Assembly (NCBI GenBank): GCA_937868765.1
Contig: CALMNL010000015.1
Location: 1 to 64,000, forward strand
DNA length: 64,000 nucleotides
DNA from: an uncultured Desulfatitalea sp.
GTDB lineage: Bacteria > Desulfobacterota > Desulfobacteria > Desulfobacterales > Desulfosarcinaceae
Reading direction: 5' to 3'
Part shown: one piece after another, positions 37,944 to 47,100 of the stretch
Layout: each line of letters begins with the position of its first letter
Position numbering within the stretch: the stretch's first letter is position 1
Notes under the pieces: generated by a model
Seen by the model: the letters and a program-made list of their open reading frames with translations, nothing else
Databases searched by the model: none
Told to the model about the DNA's origin: nothing
Translations under genes and position numbers: made by a program

Positions 37944-39022
37944 CCTGTTATTACCGACCCAAACCGGGCGGGCTGTGCACTCGCCTGTTCAGGGCCATCC
38001 GGGCGCTGCTGGACCGGGGACATACGGTGCACTATCTCTCCCTGGCGCCTTTCCCCATCGACCATCCGCGCTGCCGCTTCCACCGTTTCCCCTGGCCGGT
38101 GGGGCGCAGCGACAGCCTGCTCTTCTGGGCCCTTTTCCATCTGCTGGCCCCGCCGATGCTGCTGGGCCTCGCCCTGCGCCACCGAATCGGCTGCACCTTC
38201 GCGTTCGGATCGACTTATGCCTTCCTGATGCGGCCGATTTATTGGGCTATGCGGATCCGTCCGACCTATTTTCTCCGGGGCGATCCCATCCTCAGCCATG
38301 GCCTGCAAGGTCGTGCGGGCTGGATCGTGCGGCTCGACCAGTGGATCGAGGGCGTGGCCCTCCAGGATGCAATGATCGTGGGGGTGTCCGCGCACCTGAC
38401 GCACGCCCTCTTGGGGCGCCACCCAGGCCGCCGACCACGGGCGATTCACGTTCTGCCGAATGATCTGCCCATATCGCAGGCCGATCACCCCAGTGCGCCA
38501 ACTGGCCCGCTGCGCCTTGCAGTTGCCGGTATCTTGGAGCCGATGAAAAACCATGCTTTCATTCTCACGCTGCTGCCCGGGCTGGAGACATACCCATGGC
38601 ATTTTTACCTGTATGGCCAGGGACCTGAGGCCGCCCGGCTCGCCGCCATCGTCGATTGTTCGGGCCTTGGGGGCCGGATCTTTTTCAGGGGCTGGGTCCC
38701 AAGGGAGAACATTTGGCCGGCAGTGGATCTGCTGCTTTCGCCCTCCCTTCACGAGGGGATGCCCAATGCCGTGCTGGAAGCCGTGGCCGCCGGCGTGCCG
38801 GTGCTGGCCAGCGACATTCCCGCCCACCGGGAAATCTTGCCAGCCGACCAGTTGCTGCCCCTGGACGATCCGGATCGATGGCGTCGAGCACTGGTGAACC
38901 TTCTGGAGGCGCCTGCGGACACGCTGCCCGCCATGGCCCGCCGTCAACTGCGAGCATCGGCCCGTTTGTGCTTCGACTGGGACCAGCACATCGTCGACCT
39001 CATCGTCCCCCCGCGCCCATGA
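37928..39022 (+). CDS. Glycosyltransferase family 4, second
   Basis: This is a 364-residue GT-B enzyme. The N-terminus is VLTCYYRPKPGGLCTRLFRA, followed by a hydrophobic stretch (LLFWALFHLLAPPMLLGLAL) that may be a membrane-associated helix. The C-terminal domain has LAVAGILEPMKNH, FYLYGQGPEAARL, FFRGWVPRENIW and the signature SLHEGMPNAVLEAVAAGVPVL. The start ATG lies inside the asnB end. It is the last gene of the surface-polysaccharide block before the T6SS promoter. Confidence 0.88.
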   Translation: MATVLTCYYRPKPGGLCTRLFRAIRALLDRGHTVHYLSLAPFPIDHPRCRFHRFPWPVGRSDSLLFWALFHLLAPPMLLGLALRHRIGCTFAFGSTYAFLMRPIYWAMRIRPTYFLRGDPILSHGLQGRAGWIVRLDQWIEGVALQDAMIVGVSAHLTHALLGRHPGRRPRAIHVLPNDLPISQADHPSAPTGPLRLAVAGILEPMKNHAFILTLLPGLETYPWHFYLYGQGPEAARLAAIVDCSGLGGRIFFRGWVPRENIWPAVDLLLSPSLHEGMPNAVLEAVAAGVPVLASDIPAHREILPADQLLPLDDPDRWRRALVNLLEAPADTLPAMARRQLRASARLCFDWDQHIVDLIVPPRP

Positions 39023-39026
39023 ATGC

Positions 39027-39053
39027 TTGACGACATCCCGGATTTATTATAAT
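39027..39053 (+). promoter_or_regulatory. Possible sigma-70 promoter of the T6SS operon
   Basis: TTGACG (39027-39032) and a perfect TATAAT (39048-39053) are separated by 15 nt, somewhat short. It lies right after the last glycosyltransferase gene and about 100 nt before the first T6SS-locus gene. All following genes are on the same strand. Confidence 0.5.
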
Positions 39054-39152
39054 TTCACGGTACATCAGATATCCGGGAACGAGGGTCGGACTTTCATCTC
39101 CCAACGGCAAGCCCCACAAGGGCATCAACCAAAACCGGTAATTCTTTTCCGA

Positions 39153-40685
39153 ATGGACAAACCGCAGATGACGGAACCGACGACCGAAGGAGGGCTCTCG
39201 CTCCTTCCTTACCTGGAGAGTCGGGCGCCCGGCTTGCGCCTGACCTTGACCGAGATGGCAGCGGTGTCTGGTGAGGTCTCGCCGTCCGCCGCCCGGGAGC
39301 CTTTCGGGCCTTTCGCCGCCCTCTGGCATGCACACGTCACTTTAGACGGTCGTAAGGCGCTGTCCGAACTCTTTCTGCTGATCCAGCCCGACCAATACGG
39401 CCAGGCGGTATCAGGGCCGCCTGTCACCAATCCCGCGGTGGAAGCCTTCTGGCAAAAAGTGGCGGCCCGGCTCGAGACTCGCAACGAGAATCGCGGGACG
39501 CTGCTGCTGCCCGGCCAAACGGACGACCAGGGACGATTGATCGCACTGCGGCCCTTATTCTACTGCCGTCATCGACGGCGGTACGCACATCCGGCGTGTC
39601 CGCAGTGCGGTGGCGGGCTGACCTTGTGCCGGGACGATCAAACGCTGCGGGCCGCGGGCCTCCAGGCCTACAGCGAAAGCCTCGTACGTTACCTGTGGTG
39701 CGCTGCCTGCCACGCCGAGCCGATATTTTACGCGCGGGAGTTATCAACTCCGGCGCCAGATCGTCTGCGCGACGCCCGGTACCTGGTGGAAGCCTTCAGC
39801 CGTCTGCTCGGGCGGGAAGAGCTGGGGGGCGAGTTGCCTTGCGTCGGCTGCCCCGAAGCGACTGCCTGTTACGGCCCCGATACCCTGGTGCACCAACGCA
39901 TGGCGCCGCTCTGCTTCTTTCCTTTCCACATGCTCGTGCTGCCCGCACCCACCATCGAATCGCCCTACCTGCTCACCTTGTGGCGCAACGACCTGCAGCG
40001 GGAAATCGAAACGCTCCTGGTCGATACGGTTCCGTCGCCAGCGGCTGCGCCGCCGCAGGTACCGCTGCCTGTCCATGAGCAGGCGGCGCAGGCCCCCGGG
40101 GATGCGGATGAACGCATCGCCGCCATCTTGCGTACGATTTTATCCCAGTGGCCGGAGAAAGACGCAGCAGCCCGGACGGAGGCCTCTGCGGCGCCACCAC
40201 CTTTCGAAGCCAAGCCCCCGCAGGCGCCGCGGCCCGATGAAGACGGCGATTCCGTGGAGACGATCATCCTGGGTGCTGCGCCCAAACCGGGGTCGCCACC
40301 CACGCCTGCGATGCCGACCCCTTCGCCGGACGCCGAAAAGACGGTGCTGATCCAGCCGCCGCCAGGCCCGGCCAAGCAGAGCGCTGCGCAAGATTTGCAG
40401 GCCACGGTGCTCATTTCGCCTTTCCAGGCCGGCCAGGCCCGGACGCCTGCCGACGAAGAGCTCGAGAAAACGGTGTTGATGGGCGCTCCGGAAGCGCCGC
40501 CGAAAGCCGCCGCCGACGATGATCTGGCCCAAACGGTGCTCATGACGCCGGCGAAACCGACACCCGGGCCGCCCCGGACGCCGCCGCCCCTCCCGCCCGA
40601 CCCACCGCCGCCGGCACCCGATGACTTGGCCGAGACGGTGATCATCTCCCCGGACCCGGCCAAAGGCAGGAGGCCCAAGCCATGA
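39153..40685 (+). CDS. T6SS-linked Cys-rich protein with six Thr-motif repeats
   Basis: I do not recognise a named family. The product is about 510 residues. Residues 1-290 form a globular part with nine cysteines, three as CxxC (C149/C152, C183/C186, C230/C233) plus C138, C159 and C239. This suggests zinc-ribbon or iron-sulfur sites. Residues 295-510 are Pro/Ala-rich and carry six copies of an acidic-xx-TV[IL][LIM] motif with threonines T370, T397, T418, T440, T461 and T495. Such 'EKTVLM'-like motifs resemble phospho-threonine sites recognised by FHA domains. The gene leads the T6SS operon and overlaps the next gene by 4 nt. The start could also be ATG 39168. A role in phosphorylation-controlled T6SS assembly is inference. 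Confidence 0.7.
   Translation: MDKPQMTEPTTEGGLSLLPYLESRAPGLRLTLTEMAAVSGEVSPSAAREPFGPFAALWHAHVTLDGRKALSELFLLIQPDQYGQAVSGPPVTNPAVEAFWQKVAARLETRNENRGTLLLPGQTDDQGRLIALRPLFYCRHRRRYAHPACPQCGGGLTLCRDDQTLRAAGLQAYSESLVRYLWCAACHAEPIFYARELSTPAPDRLRDARYLVEAFSRLLGREELGGELPCVGCPEATACYGPDTLVHQRMAPLCFFPFHMLVLPAPTIESPYLLTLWRNDLQREIETLLVDTVPSPAAAPPQVPLPVHEQAAQAPGDADERIAAILRTILSQWPEKDAAARTEASAAPPPFEAKPPQAPRPDEDGDSVETIILGAAPKPGSPPTPAMPTPSPDAEKTVLIQPPPGPAKQSAAQDLQATVLISPFQAGQARTPADEELEKTVLMGAPEAPPKAAADDDLAQTVLMTPAKPTPGPPRTPPPLPPDPPPPAPDDLAETVIISPDPAKGRRPKP
40260..40637 (+). repeat. Six-fold threonine motif region
   Basis: The encoded units are VETIILGA, EKTVLIQP, QATVLISP, EKTVLMGA, AQTVLMTP and AETVIISP. Threonines are spaced 27, 21, 22, 21 and 34 residues apart, within proline-rich linkers. 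The linkers vary, so the protein motif rather than the DNA is conserved. Confidence 0.8.
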
Positions 40686-41404
40686 CCGATGCTCCCCAGA
40701 CGCCCCAGCTGGCCGCTGAAATCCGACGGCTCTATCAGGCCGATCCGTCCGTTGCGCCCCAGGCCATCACGGCAATGCTGCGCGCACGGCTTGCCGATCG
40801 CCCGGCCGCGGATGGCAAGCGGGCTGTGCAGGAACTCCTGGCCCAATTCGCTCCCCGGGAGGCCAAGGCCGAAGCGAACGCCGACAACGAGGTGCTGACC
40901 CGGGTGGTGGGGCTGCTGCTGGGCCGCAAGGTGACCCCCGATGATCTCTCTTCGGAGGAAATGCTTCGGCGGCTGGCCCAATCGCTCAATACGATATTCA
41001 ATGCGCTGAACCAGTTGGTCCGGGTCATCAACGCCACGCTTTCGGGCGGTGACGGCGAGCAGACCATTCGCCAGTTCATCGGCGAGCATCTGGAGGGCGA
41101 GGACCAGACCCAGTCCCTGGAAGCCTACCTGGGGCGCATCAACGACGCATTTCTCGCCAGCCAGGAGGCGTTCAAGAAAGCTGTCACCGCCAAGGTCGGT
41201 CAGATCATGCAGGCTATCGATCCGGAAAAGGTCGCGGCCGAACGAAGCGGCGGACTGAAGATCGGCCCCCTGCGCAAGGCCGAAGATTTCGACATCCTGA
41301 AAGAGAAGATCGACCGGATCAAACGCTGGTACGATTCGGGCCGCTTCATGGAAGATTTTCTGCGTGAATTCGAGAAACATTGTCAGGCGTTCAGCCGCAA
41401 GTAA
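40682..41404 (+). CDS. TagH C-terminal-domain-like T6SS accessory protein
   Basis: This is a 240-residue soluble, helical protein. Its second half (LNTIFNALNQLVRVINATL; EAYLGRINDAFLASQEAFKKAV; WYDSGRFMEDFLREFEKHCQAF) resembles the 'type VI FHA' C-terminal domain of TagH/Fha proteins. No FHA domain precedes it; instead residues 1-90 are a helical segment rich in Ala and Arg. TagH acts in threonine-phosphorylation control of T6SS assembly. With the upstream protein providing threonine motifs, the two may be a split or rearranged TagH system. It is coupled to the gene before (4-nt overlap) and lies 13 nt from tssJ. Confidence 0.6.
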   Translation: MTDAPQTPQLAAEIRRLYQADPSVAPQAITAMLRARLADRPAADGKRAVQELLAQFAPREAKAEANADNEVLTRVVGLLLGRKVTPDDLSSEEMLRRLAQSLNTIFNALNQLVRVINATLSGGDGEQTIRQFIGEHLEGEDQTQSLEAYLGRINDAFLASQEAFKKAVTAKVGQIMQAIDPEKVAAERSGGLKIGPLRKAEDFDILKEKIDRIKRWYDSGRFMEDFLREFEKHCQAFSRK

Positions 41405-41417
41405 GGAGGTCGTTGCG

Positions 41418-41939
41418 ATGAAAGGAAGAACGTTAGCTTGGTTGGGATGGGTGGTTTTACTGCTGGCAGCCTGTGCCTCCCAGCCGCCGCCGCAGACCGT
41501 TTGGAGCTATGAAAAAGATGCGGTGACCATTCATGTCAAGGCCGACGCAAAACTCAATTTCGACGATGGGATGCCCCACACCCTGGTGCTGTGCATTTAC
41601 CAGCTCCGGGACCCAAATACTTTCAACCAACTGGCCGACGACATGCCCGGCATTTACAAGCTGCTGGAATGCGGGCTTTTCGACGGCAGCGTGGCCACGG
41701 CCAAGCGGCTCATCATCCACCCGGGCCAGGACATGGACGTGCGCCTGGATCGCGCCGAGGGGGCCAAGTACGTGGCAGCCGTGGCGGGATACTACGAATT
41801 GCAGAAAGGACGCATGATCCGGCTCTACGAAATCCCCAGCGTGGTGGAGACCAAGGGGTTTTTCAAGAAGACCACCACCTCCAAGCCCGGCCCGTTGAAG
41901 GTCGATCTGCAGTTGGGACCGTCGCAGATCGGACAGTAG
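41418..41939 (+). CDS. tssJ: T6SS outer-membrane lipoprotein TssJ
   Basis: This is a 173-residue lipoprotein. The signal peptide WVVLLLAAC has its lipobox at residues 17-20 with the lipidated C20. The transthyretin-like sandwich follows: HTLVLCIYQLRDPNTFNQLA, the loop region CGLFDGSVATAKRLIIHPGQ and AKYVAAVAGYYELQ. TssJ anchors the TssJLM membrane complex to the outer membrane by binding the TssM periplasmic end. AAGGAGGT precedes the ATG by 7 nt. Confidence 0.93.
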   Translation: MKGRTLAWLGWVVLLLAACASQPPPQTVWSYEKDAVTIHVKADAKLNFDDGMPHTLVLCIYQLRDPNTFNQLADDMPGIYKLLECGLFDGSVATAKRLIIHPGQDMDVRLDRAEGAKYVAAVAGYYELQKGRMIRLYEIPSVVETKGFFKKTTTSKPGPLKVDLQLGPSQIGQ

Positions 41940-42046
41940 TCCGGCGGAAGACGGGAGACCGGAGGCCGAAGGGGAGGCAATCACAGGCCGAAGACGGATG
42001 GCCGCATGGGAAAAGAGAAGACCTAAGTGGGAGGATAGGGGGTCGA

Positions 42047-43432
42047 ATGGAGAAGGCGCTTTTCTGGCACCAGGGATTGTTCTTGCAGCCCCAGCATCTT
42101 CAATTGGGCAGCCGTTATCAGGAGGAGCTGAACCTGCCCCTCAAGCAGTATCTGCAGCCGCACTTCTGGGGCGTCGGCCGTTACAGTGTGCCGGCGGGCG
42201 CCCTGGGAAACCGCAGCTTTCATCTTTCCGATGGCTGCTTTCTCTTCCCGGACATGACCTATGTGGAACTGCCCGGCAATGCCGTGGTCATGCCGCGCTC
42301 GTTCGAGAGCGACTGGGAGCAGGGGAGCCAGCATTTCAATGTCTACCTGGGCCTGCGCAAGTTCAACGCCGCCGGCCGCAACGTCACCGTGGTGGCCGAC
42401 GAGAGCCACGTGGTGGACGTCAACACCCGCTGGGTAACGGCCAATGTGGCCGCCCAGGTGCCGGACCTGCACATGGACGGTCCGCCCGCCGATGTGCAGA
42501 GGTTGACCTATCTGCTCCGGATCTTCTGGGAAAGCGAAAAGGATCAGCTGGGCGACTACGAGCTGATTCCCATCGCCCGCCTTACGCGCGACCAGGATCA
42601 GGTGCGCCTCTCGCCCGCCTACGTGCCGCCCTGCCTTTCGGTGGGCGGCGACGACACCCTGTTCAAAATCATCCGCGAAATCCGCGACCAGATCGGCGCC
42701 CGGGCCCGTCAGCTGGAGGCGTACAAACGAGACCGCGGCCTGCATTCGGCCGAGTTCGGAGCGCGGGACATGGTCTACCTGCTGGCCTTGCGTTCGCTCA
42801 ACCGTTATGCTTCTCTGCTCGGTCACCTGACGGCGTCCCGTCAGGGCCATCCGTGGTCGGTCTACGGCCTGGTGGGCCAGCTGATCGCCGAGCTTTCGAC
42901 ATTTTCAGGGGAGATCTCATACACGGGAGAAGATCAGGCGGGCCAGCGGCTGCTGCCCGACTACGCTCATCTGGACCTCTATGGTTGTTTTGCTTCGGCA
43001 CTGGCGCTGGTCACCCAGTTGCTCGATCAGATCACCGCCGGTCCGGAGTACATCCTGCCCCTGATGTTCGACGGCACCTATTTTGGTGCCGAATTGCCGC
43101 CGGCCATCTTCGACGGCCGCAACCGGTTCTATCTGGTGATGGAGACCGAGTCCGATCCCCAGCAGGTGCTGCCGGCCCTGGAGCGCATCGCCAAGCTGGG
43201 CAGCCGCGAGTCGCTGCCGATCCTCATCGCGCGTTCTCTTTCGGGGGTGGGAATGGCCCATCTGCCGGCCCCGCCCCAGGAACTGCCACGGCGCGCCCGT
43301 GCGCTCTACTTCCAGGTGGACCACCATAGCGACCAGTGGGCCCAGGTGCAGCGGGGCAAGAATCTGGCCCTGTACTGGGACACGGCCCCGGCGGACCTCA
43401 AGATCGAACTGATGGCCGTGGGAAGGAGTTGA
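42047..43432 (+). CDS. tssK: T6SS baseplate protein TssK
   Basis: This is a 461-residue cytoplasmic connector between baseplate and membrane complex. The family start FWHQGLFLQPQHLQ is clear, followed by NRSFHLSDGCFLFPDMTYVELP, a helical middle (ARDMVYLLALRSLNRYAS) and the C-terminal beta domain ending NLALYWDTAPADLKIELMAV. GGAGGATAGGGGG precedes ATG 42047. It is separated from tssJ by 107 nt without a terminator. Confidence 0.95.
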   Translation: MEKALFWHQGLFLQPQHLQLGSRYQEELNLPLKQYLQPHFWGVGRYSVPAGALGNRSFHLSDGCFLFPDMTYVELPGNAVVMPRSFESDWEQGSQHFNVYLGLRKFNAAGRNVTVVADESHVVDVNTRWVTANVAAQVPDLHMDGPPADVQRLTYLLRIFWESEKDQLGDYELIPIARLTRDQDQVRLSPAYVPPCLSVGGDDTLFKIIREIRDQIGARARQLEAYKRDRGLHSAEFGARDMVYLLALRSLNRYASLLGHLTASRQGHPWSVYGLVGQLIAELSTFSGEISYTGEDQAGQRLLPDYAHLDLYGCFASALALVTQLLDQITAGPEYILPLMFDGTYFGAELPPAIFDGRNRFYLVMETESDPQQVLPALERIAKLGSRESLPILIARSLSGVGMAHLPAPPQELPRRARALYFQVDHHSDQWAQVQRGKNLALYWDTAPADLKIELMAVGRS

Positions 43433-43435
43433 CGT

Positions 43436-44116
43436 ATGCGCCTGTCCGATTGCTTTATGGAGATCATCGCATATACCGCCCTGGCGGTGCGCAGGGAGGG
43501 TGGCCCGGCGCCGGCATACCAGCAAGTGCGCTCCGACCTGGGACGGCTCATCACCCAGAGCGAGGCGCGCTTCGAGCAGGGGCGTTTCAACCGTGAAGAT
43601 TTCGAACTGGCTCGTTTCGCCGTATTCGCCTGGGTGGATGAAACCATCCTGGCTTCTCCATGGGAAGGCCGCACCCAGTGGCAGCGCGAGCAGCTGCAGC
43701 GTCAGTATTATCAGACCGCCGATGCGGGCGAACTCTTCTTTGAACGGCTCAACACCATCGGCCCCCACCAGCGCGACGTGCGCGAAGTCTACTACCTGTG
43801 CCTGGCCCTGGGGTTCACCGGCCAGTACTGCCACGAGGGAGACGACTTCATGCTCGAACAGTTGCGGGCCTCCAACCTCAAGCTGTTGAGCGGCAGCTCC
43901 ATGGGCGTCCCCTCCATCGAGAAAGATGAGCTTTTTCCCGAGGCCTATCCCCGGGGCGACATCGAACCGGCCGGCCGCATCCGGGGCAGGGGACGCATCT
44001 CGGCGCTGCCCATCCTGGCTGCAGTGCTGCCGCCGATCTTCGGCGTGGTGCTGTTCTTCGTCTATCAATTCATCCTGGGCAACATCGGTGCCACTCTCAT
44101 GGGCACGGTGCAATAG
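43436..44116 (+). CDS. tssL: T6SS inner-membrane protein TssL (DotU/IcmH)
   Basis: The 226-residue protein has a cytoplasmic helical hook (CFMEIIAYTALAVRREGGP; FAVFAWVDETILASPWEGR; YYLCLALGFTGQYCHEGD) and a single C-terminal membrane segment (LPILAAVLPPIFGVVLFFVYQF). It has no fused OmpA/peptidoglycan-binding domain, so cell-wall anchoring must come from another protein. It contacts TssM and TssK. It begins 3 nt after tssK. Confidence 0.94.
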   Translation: MRLSDCFMEIIAYTALAVRREGGPAPAYQQVRSDLGRLITQSEARFEQGRFNREDFELARFAVFAWVDETILASPWEGRTQWQREQLQRQYYQTADAGELFFERLNTIGPHQRDVREVYYLCLALGFTGQYCHEGDDFMLEQLRASNLKLLSGSSMGVPSIEKDELFPEAYPRGDIEPAGRIRGRGRISALPILAAVLPPIFGVVLFFVYQFILGNIGATLMGTVQ

Positions 44117-44125
44117 GGGCAACAG

Positions 44126-47100
44126 ATGTTGAGAGCGCTTTTTAAAGGAGTACTGGTCTTCACCCTGCTGGCCTTGCTGATCTTGCTGATCTTCGGCCTG
44201 ACCCTGTGGATCGGCTGGCCCTGGTGGGTGGGGTTCTTCCTGCTGGTCGGCGTGGCGGGCGCGGCCCTGGCCGCGGTGCTGGTCCGCAAGATGCTGCTGC
44301 GCCGCAAGGAGCAGATGTTCGTCCAGGATGTCATCGCCCAGGACGAGTCCAACCGCCAGCGCATGGCGCCCAAGGAGCAGGACACGGCCCGGGAGCTGCA
44401 AGCGCGCTGGAAAGAGGCCATCGATGCCCTGCGCAAATCCCACCTGCGCAAGCAGGGCAATCCGCTCTATATACTGCCCTGGTATATGGTGATCGGCGAG
44501 AGCGGGTCGGGCAAGACCACCGCCATCCAGAGCGCCCGGCTCACCTCCCCCTTTGCCGAAGTGAGCCGGACCTCCGGCATCTCCGGCACGCGCAACTGCG
44601 ACTGGTGGTTTTTCGAGCAGGCCATTATCCTGGATACGGCCGGCCGTTATGCCCTGCCGGTGGATCAAGAGCGCGACAAGGACGAGTGGCAGAAGTTTCT
44701 GACCCTGCTGGCGCGTTTCCGCAAAAAAGAGCCGCTCAACGGCCTGGTGGTGACCATTGCCGCCGACCGCCTGGCCCAGGCTTCGGCCGAAACCCTGCGT
44801 GAAGACGGCCGCACCCTGCGCAAACGCATCGAGGAGCTGACCCGGGTGCTGGGGGCCCGTTCGCCGATCTATGTGCTGGTGACCAAGTGCGACCTGATCC
44901 AAGGGGCCACCCACTTCTGCGAACAGCTGCCCGAACCCTCGCTGAACCAGGCCATGGGATATGTCAACCAAAACCTGAGCGCCGATGCCGGTGCGGTGAT
45001 CGCCAAAGCCGTGGCGACCGTGGGAGATCGGTTGCGGGAACTGCGTCTGCTGTTGCTGCACCGGCTCCAGAACCGCTCGGCGGCCGCCGCCATGCTGCTT
45101 TTCCCCGAAGAGCTGGAGAAATTGAAGGACGGGCTGGCCGCCTTCGCCCAGACCATCTTCCAGGAGAATCCCTACCAGGAGACGCCGCTTTTGCGCGGCA
45201 TCTTTTTCAGCAGCGGCCGCCAGGAGGGCACTCCCTTTTCCCATTTTCTCAGCGCCCTGGGGCTGATCCAGGCCCGGGACGTGCTCAAGGGCACCAGCAA
45301 GGGGCTTTTTCTGCACGACTTCTTCGCACGCATCCTGCCCACGGACCGTAATCTGTTCCGGCCCACCAGCCATATGCAGGAGTGGCGGCGCCTGACCCGC
45401 AACCTGGGGCTCACGGCCTGGGTTGCGGTGGTGGTGGCGGTCTGTGGTTTGCTCAGCTACTCGTTCGTGAAGAACCTCAACGCCCTCTCCGACGTGCGCC
45501 GGGAGTTCGACAAGCCGGCCCTGCTCCAGGGCGAGTTGATGGCCGACGTCATGGCCATGGACCGCTTCCGTGAAGCGGTGCTGCAGGTCGAGCGCGGCAA
45601 CCGCAACTGGTGGATCCCGCGGCTGGGCTTGAACGAGAGCCTCGCCATGGAAACGGCCTTGAAGCAGAAGTACGTGAATCTGTTCCGCAACGGTTTCCTT
45701 CAGAGTTTCGACAAAGGCATGGCCGACCGCATGACCACCTTCGACGCGACTACTCCCGGTCCGGTGTTCGGCGCCCACGTGGCCCACCTGGTGCGGCGCA
45801 TCAATCTGCTCAAGGCGCGCTTGTCCCGGGAAGATCTGGGGCAACTGGCCGGCTTGCCCCAGCCAGCCTACACCACGGCGCTCGTGGGCCGCGGCGAAGT
45901 GATCCCGGAGATGCAGGAGAAGATCGGCAGCGAGTACCTTTACGCCCTGCTCTGGGAAAGAGACAATGATCGGTTGAGCACCGAATTGACCCATCTGCAG
46001 ACCTGGCTCAAACACTTGATGACCCGGCCGGGCCTGATGCTCAACTGGCTGGTGGATTGGGTCAACAGCGAACCGGATCTGGCGGCGGTCACGTTGCAAG
46101 AGTTCTGGGGCGGCGATCCGCGGATCGAGGCCGCCACGGTGCCGCCGGCCTTCACCCAGGCGGGCAAGGCGCGTATCGACGCGGCCATTGCCGAGATCGA
46201 GGCGGCGCTCTTCGATCCGCTGATCGTGGCGGCGCCCAAAGCCGAATTCGCAGCCTGGTACCAGAAGAATTTCGTGACCGCCTGGCAGGGGTTCGGTCTT
46301 TCGTTCGACCAGGGTCTCAAGCTGCTGCCCCAAAAAGAGCAATGGCAGGCCGTGGCCAAGCGCATCCCCGGCGACAGCGGCCCCTATCAAGGGCTGATCC
46401 GGCGCATTACCGAAGAGTTCGACGCCTTCGATCCCGACGCCGGGGTGCCGGCCTGGGTGGGCCTGGCCATGGATTGGCAGGCGGTGCGCAAAGAGGCCTT
46501 GGAAGGCAAAATCATCGATCCCCAAAAGGCGGGGCTGGTGCAGAAGGCCACCCGGGCAGTGACCGCGAATATCAAAAAGGCGGAAAAAGCCTTCGGGGCC
46601 AAGATTCGTACCCCCATGGGCGCACAGGCTCAGATCAATGCGGCCAAGGCCATGAGCGCCTATCAGCAGGCGCTGGAAGCGGCCGCCAAAGCGGCCGATT
46701 CCCGCAAAGTGGCTTTCGACCTGGCCACAGCGCTCTTCCAACAGGACCCGGCCACCGGGGAGGCGCCGTTCTATGCCGGACAGCGGGCCCTGGAAGAACT
46801 CAATACGATCATGTCCGATCGCCGGGACGAGAATGAAAAGATCTTCTGGGACCTGGCGGCCGGTAACCTGCGTTTCCTTCAGAAATACACCATCCGGGAA
46901 ACGGCTTGCGAGCTGCAGTCCTTATGGGAACGGCAGGTGCTGGTGGAACTCCAGGACGTGAGCGCCGACCGGGATATGGCCCAACTGATGATGGGCAGCG
47001 ACGGGTTTGCCACCCGGTTCCTCAAGGGACCGGCCGAACCGTTCGTGGCCCGGGGCCTGGCCAAAGGATACTACGCCAAACGGGCCATGGAGATGGAGAT

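Noticed and set aside
42917-46741. 1274-codon open frame on the minus strand across the tssK-tssM region
   Set aside because: It lies antisense to well-recognised T6SS genes and its His/Gln/Gly-rich translation matches no protein pattern; it is a composition shadow of GC-rich coding.
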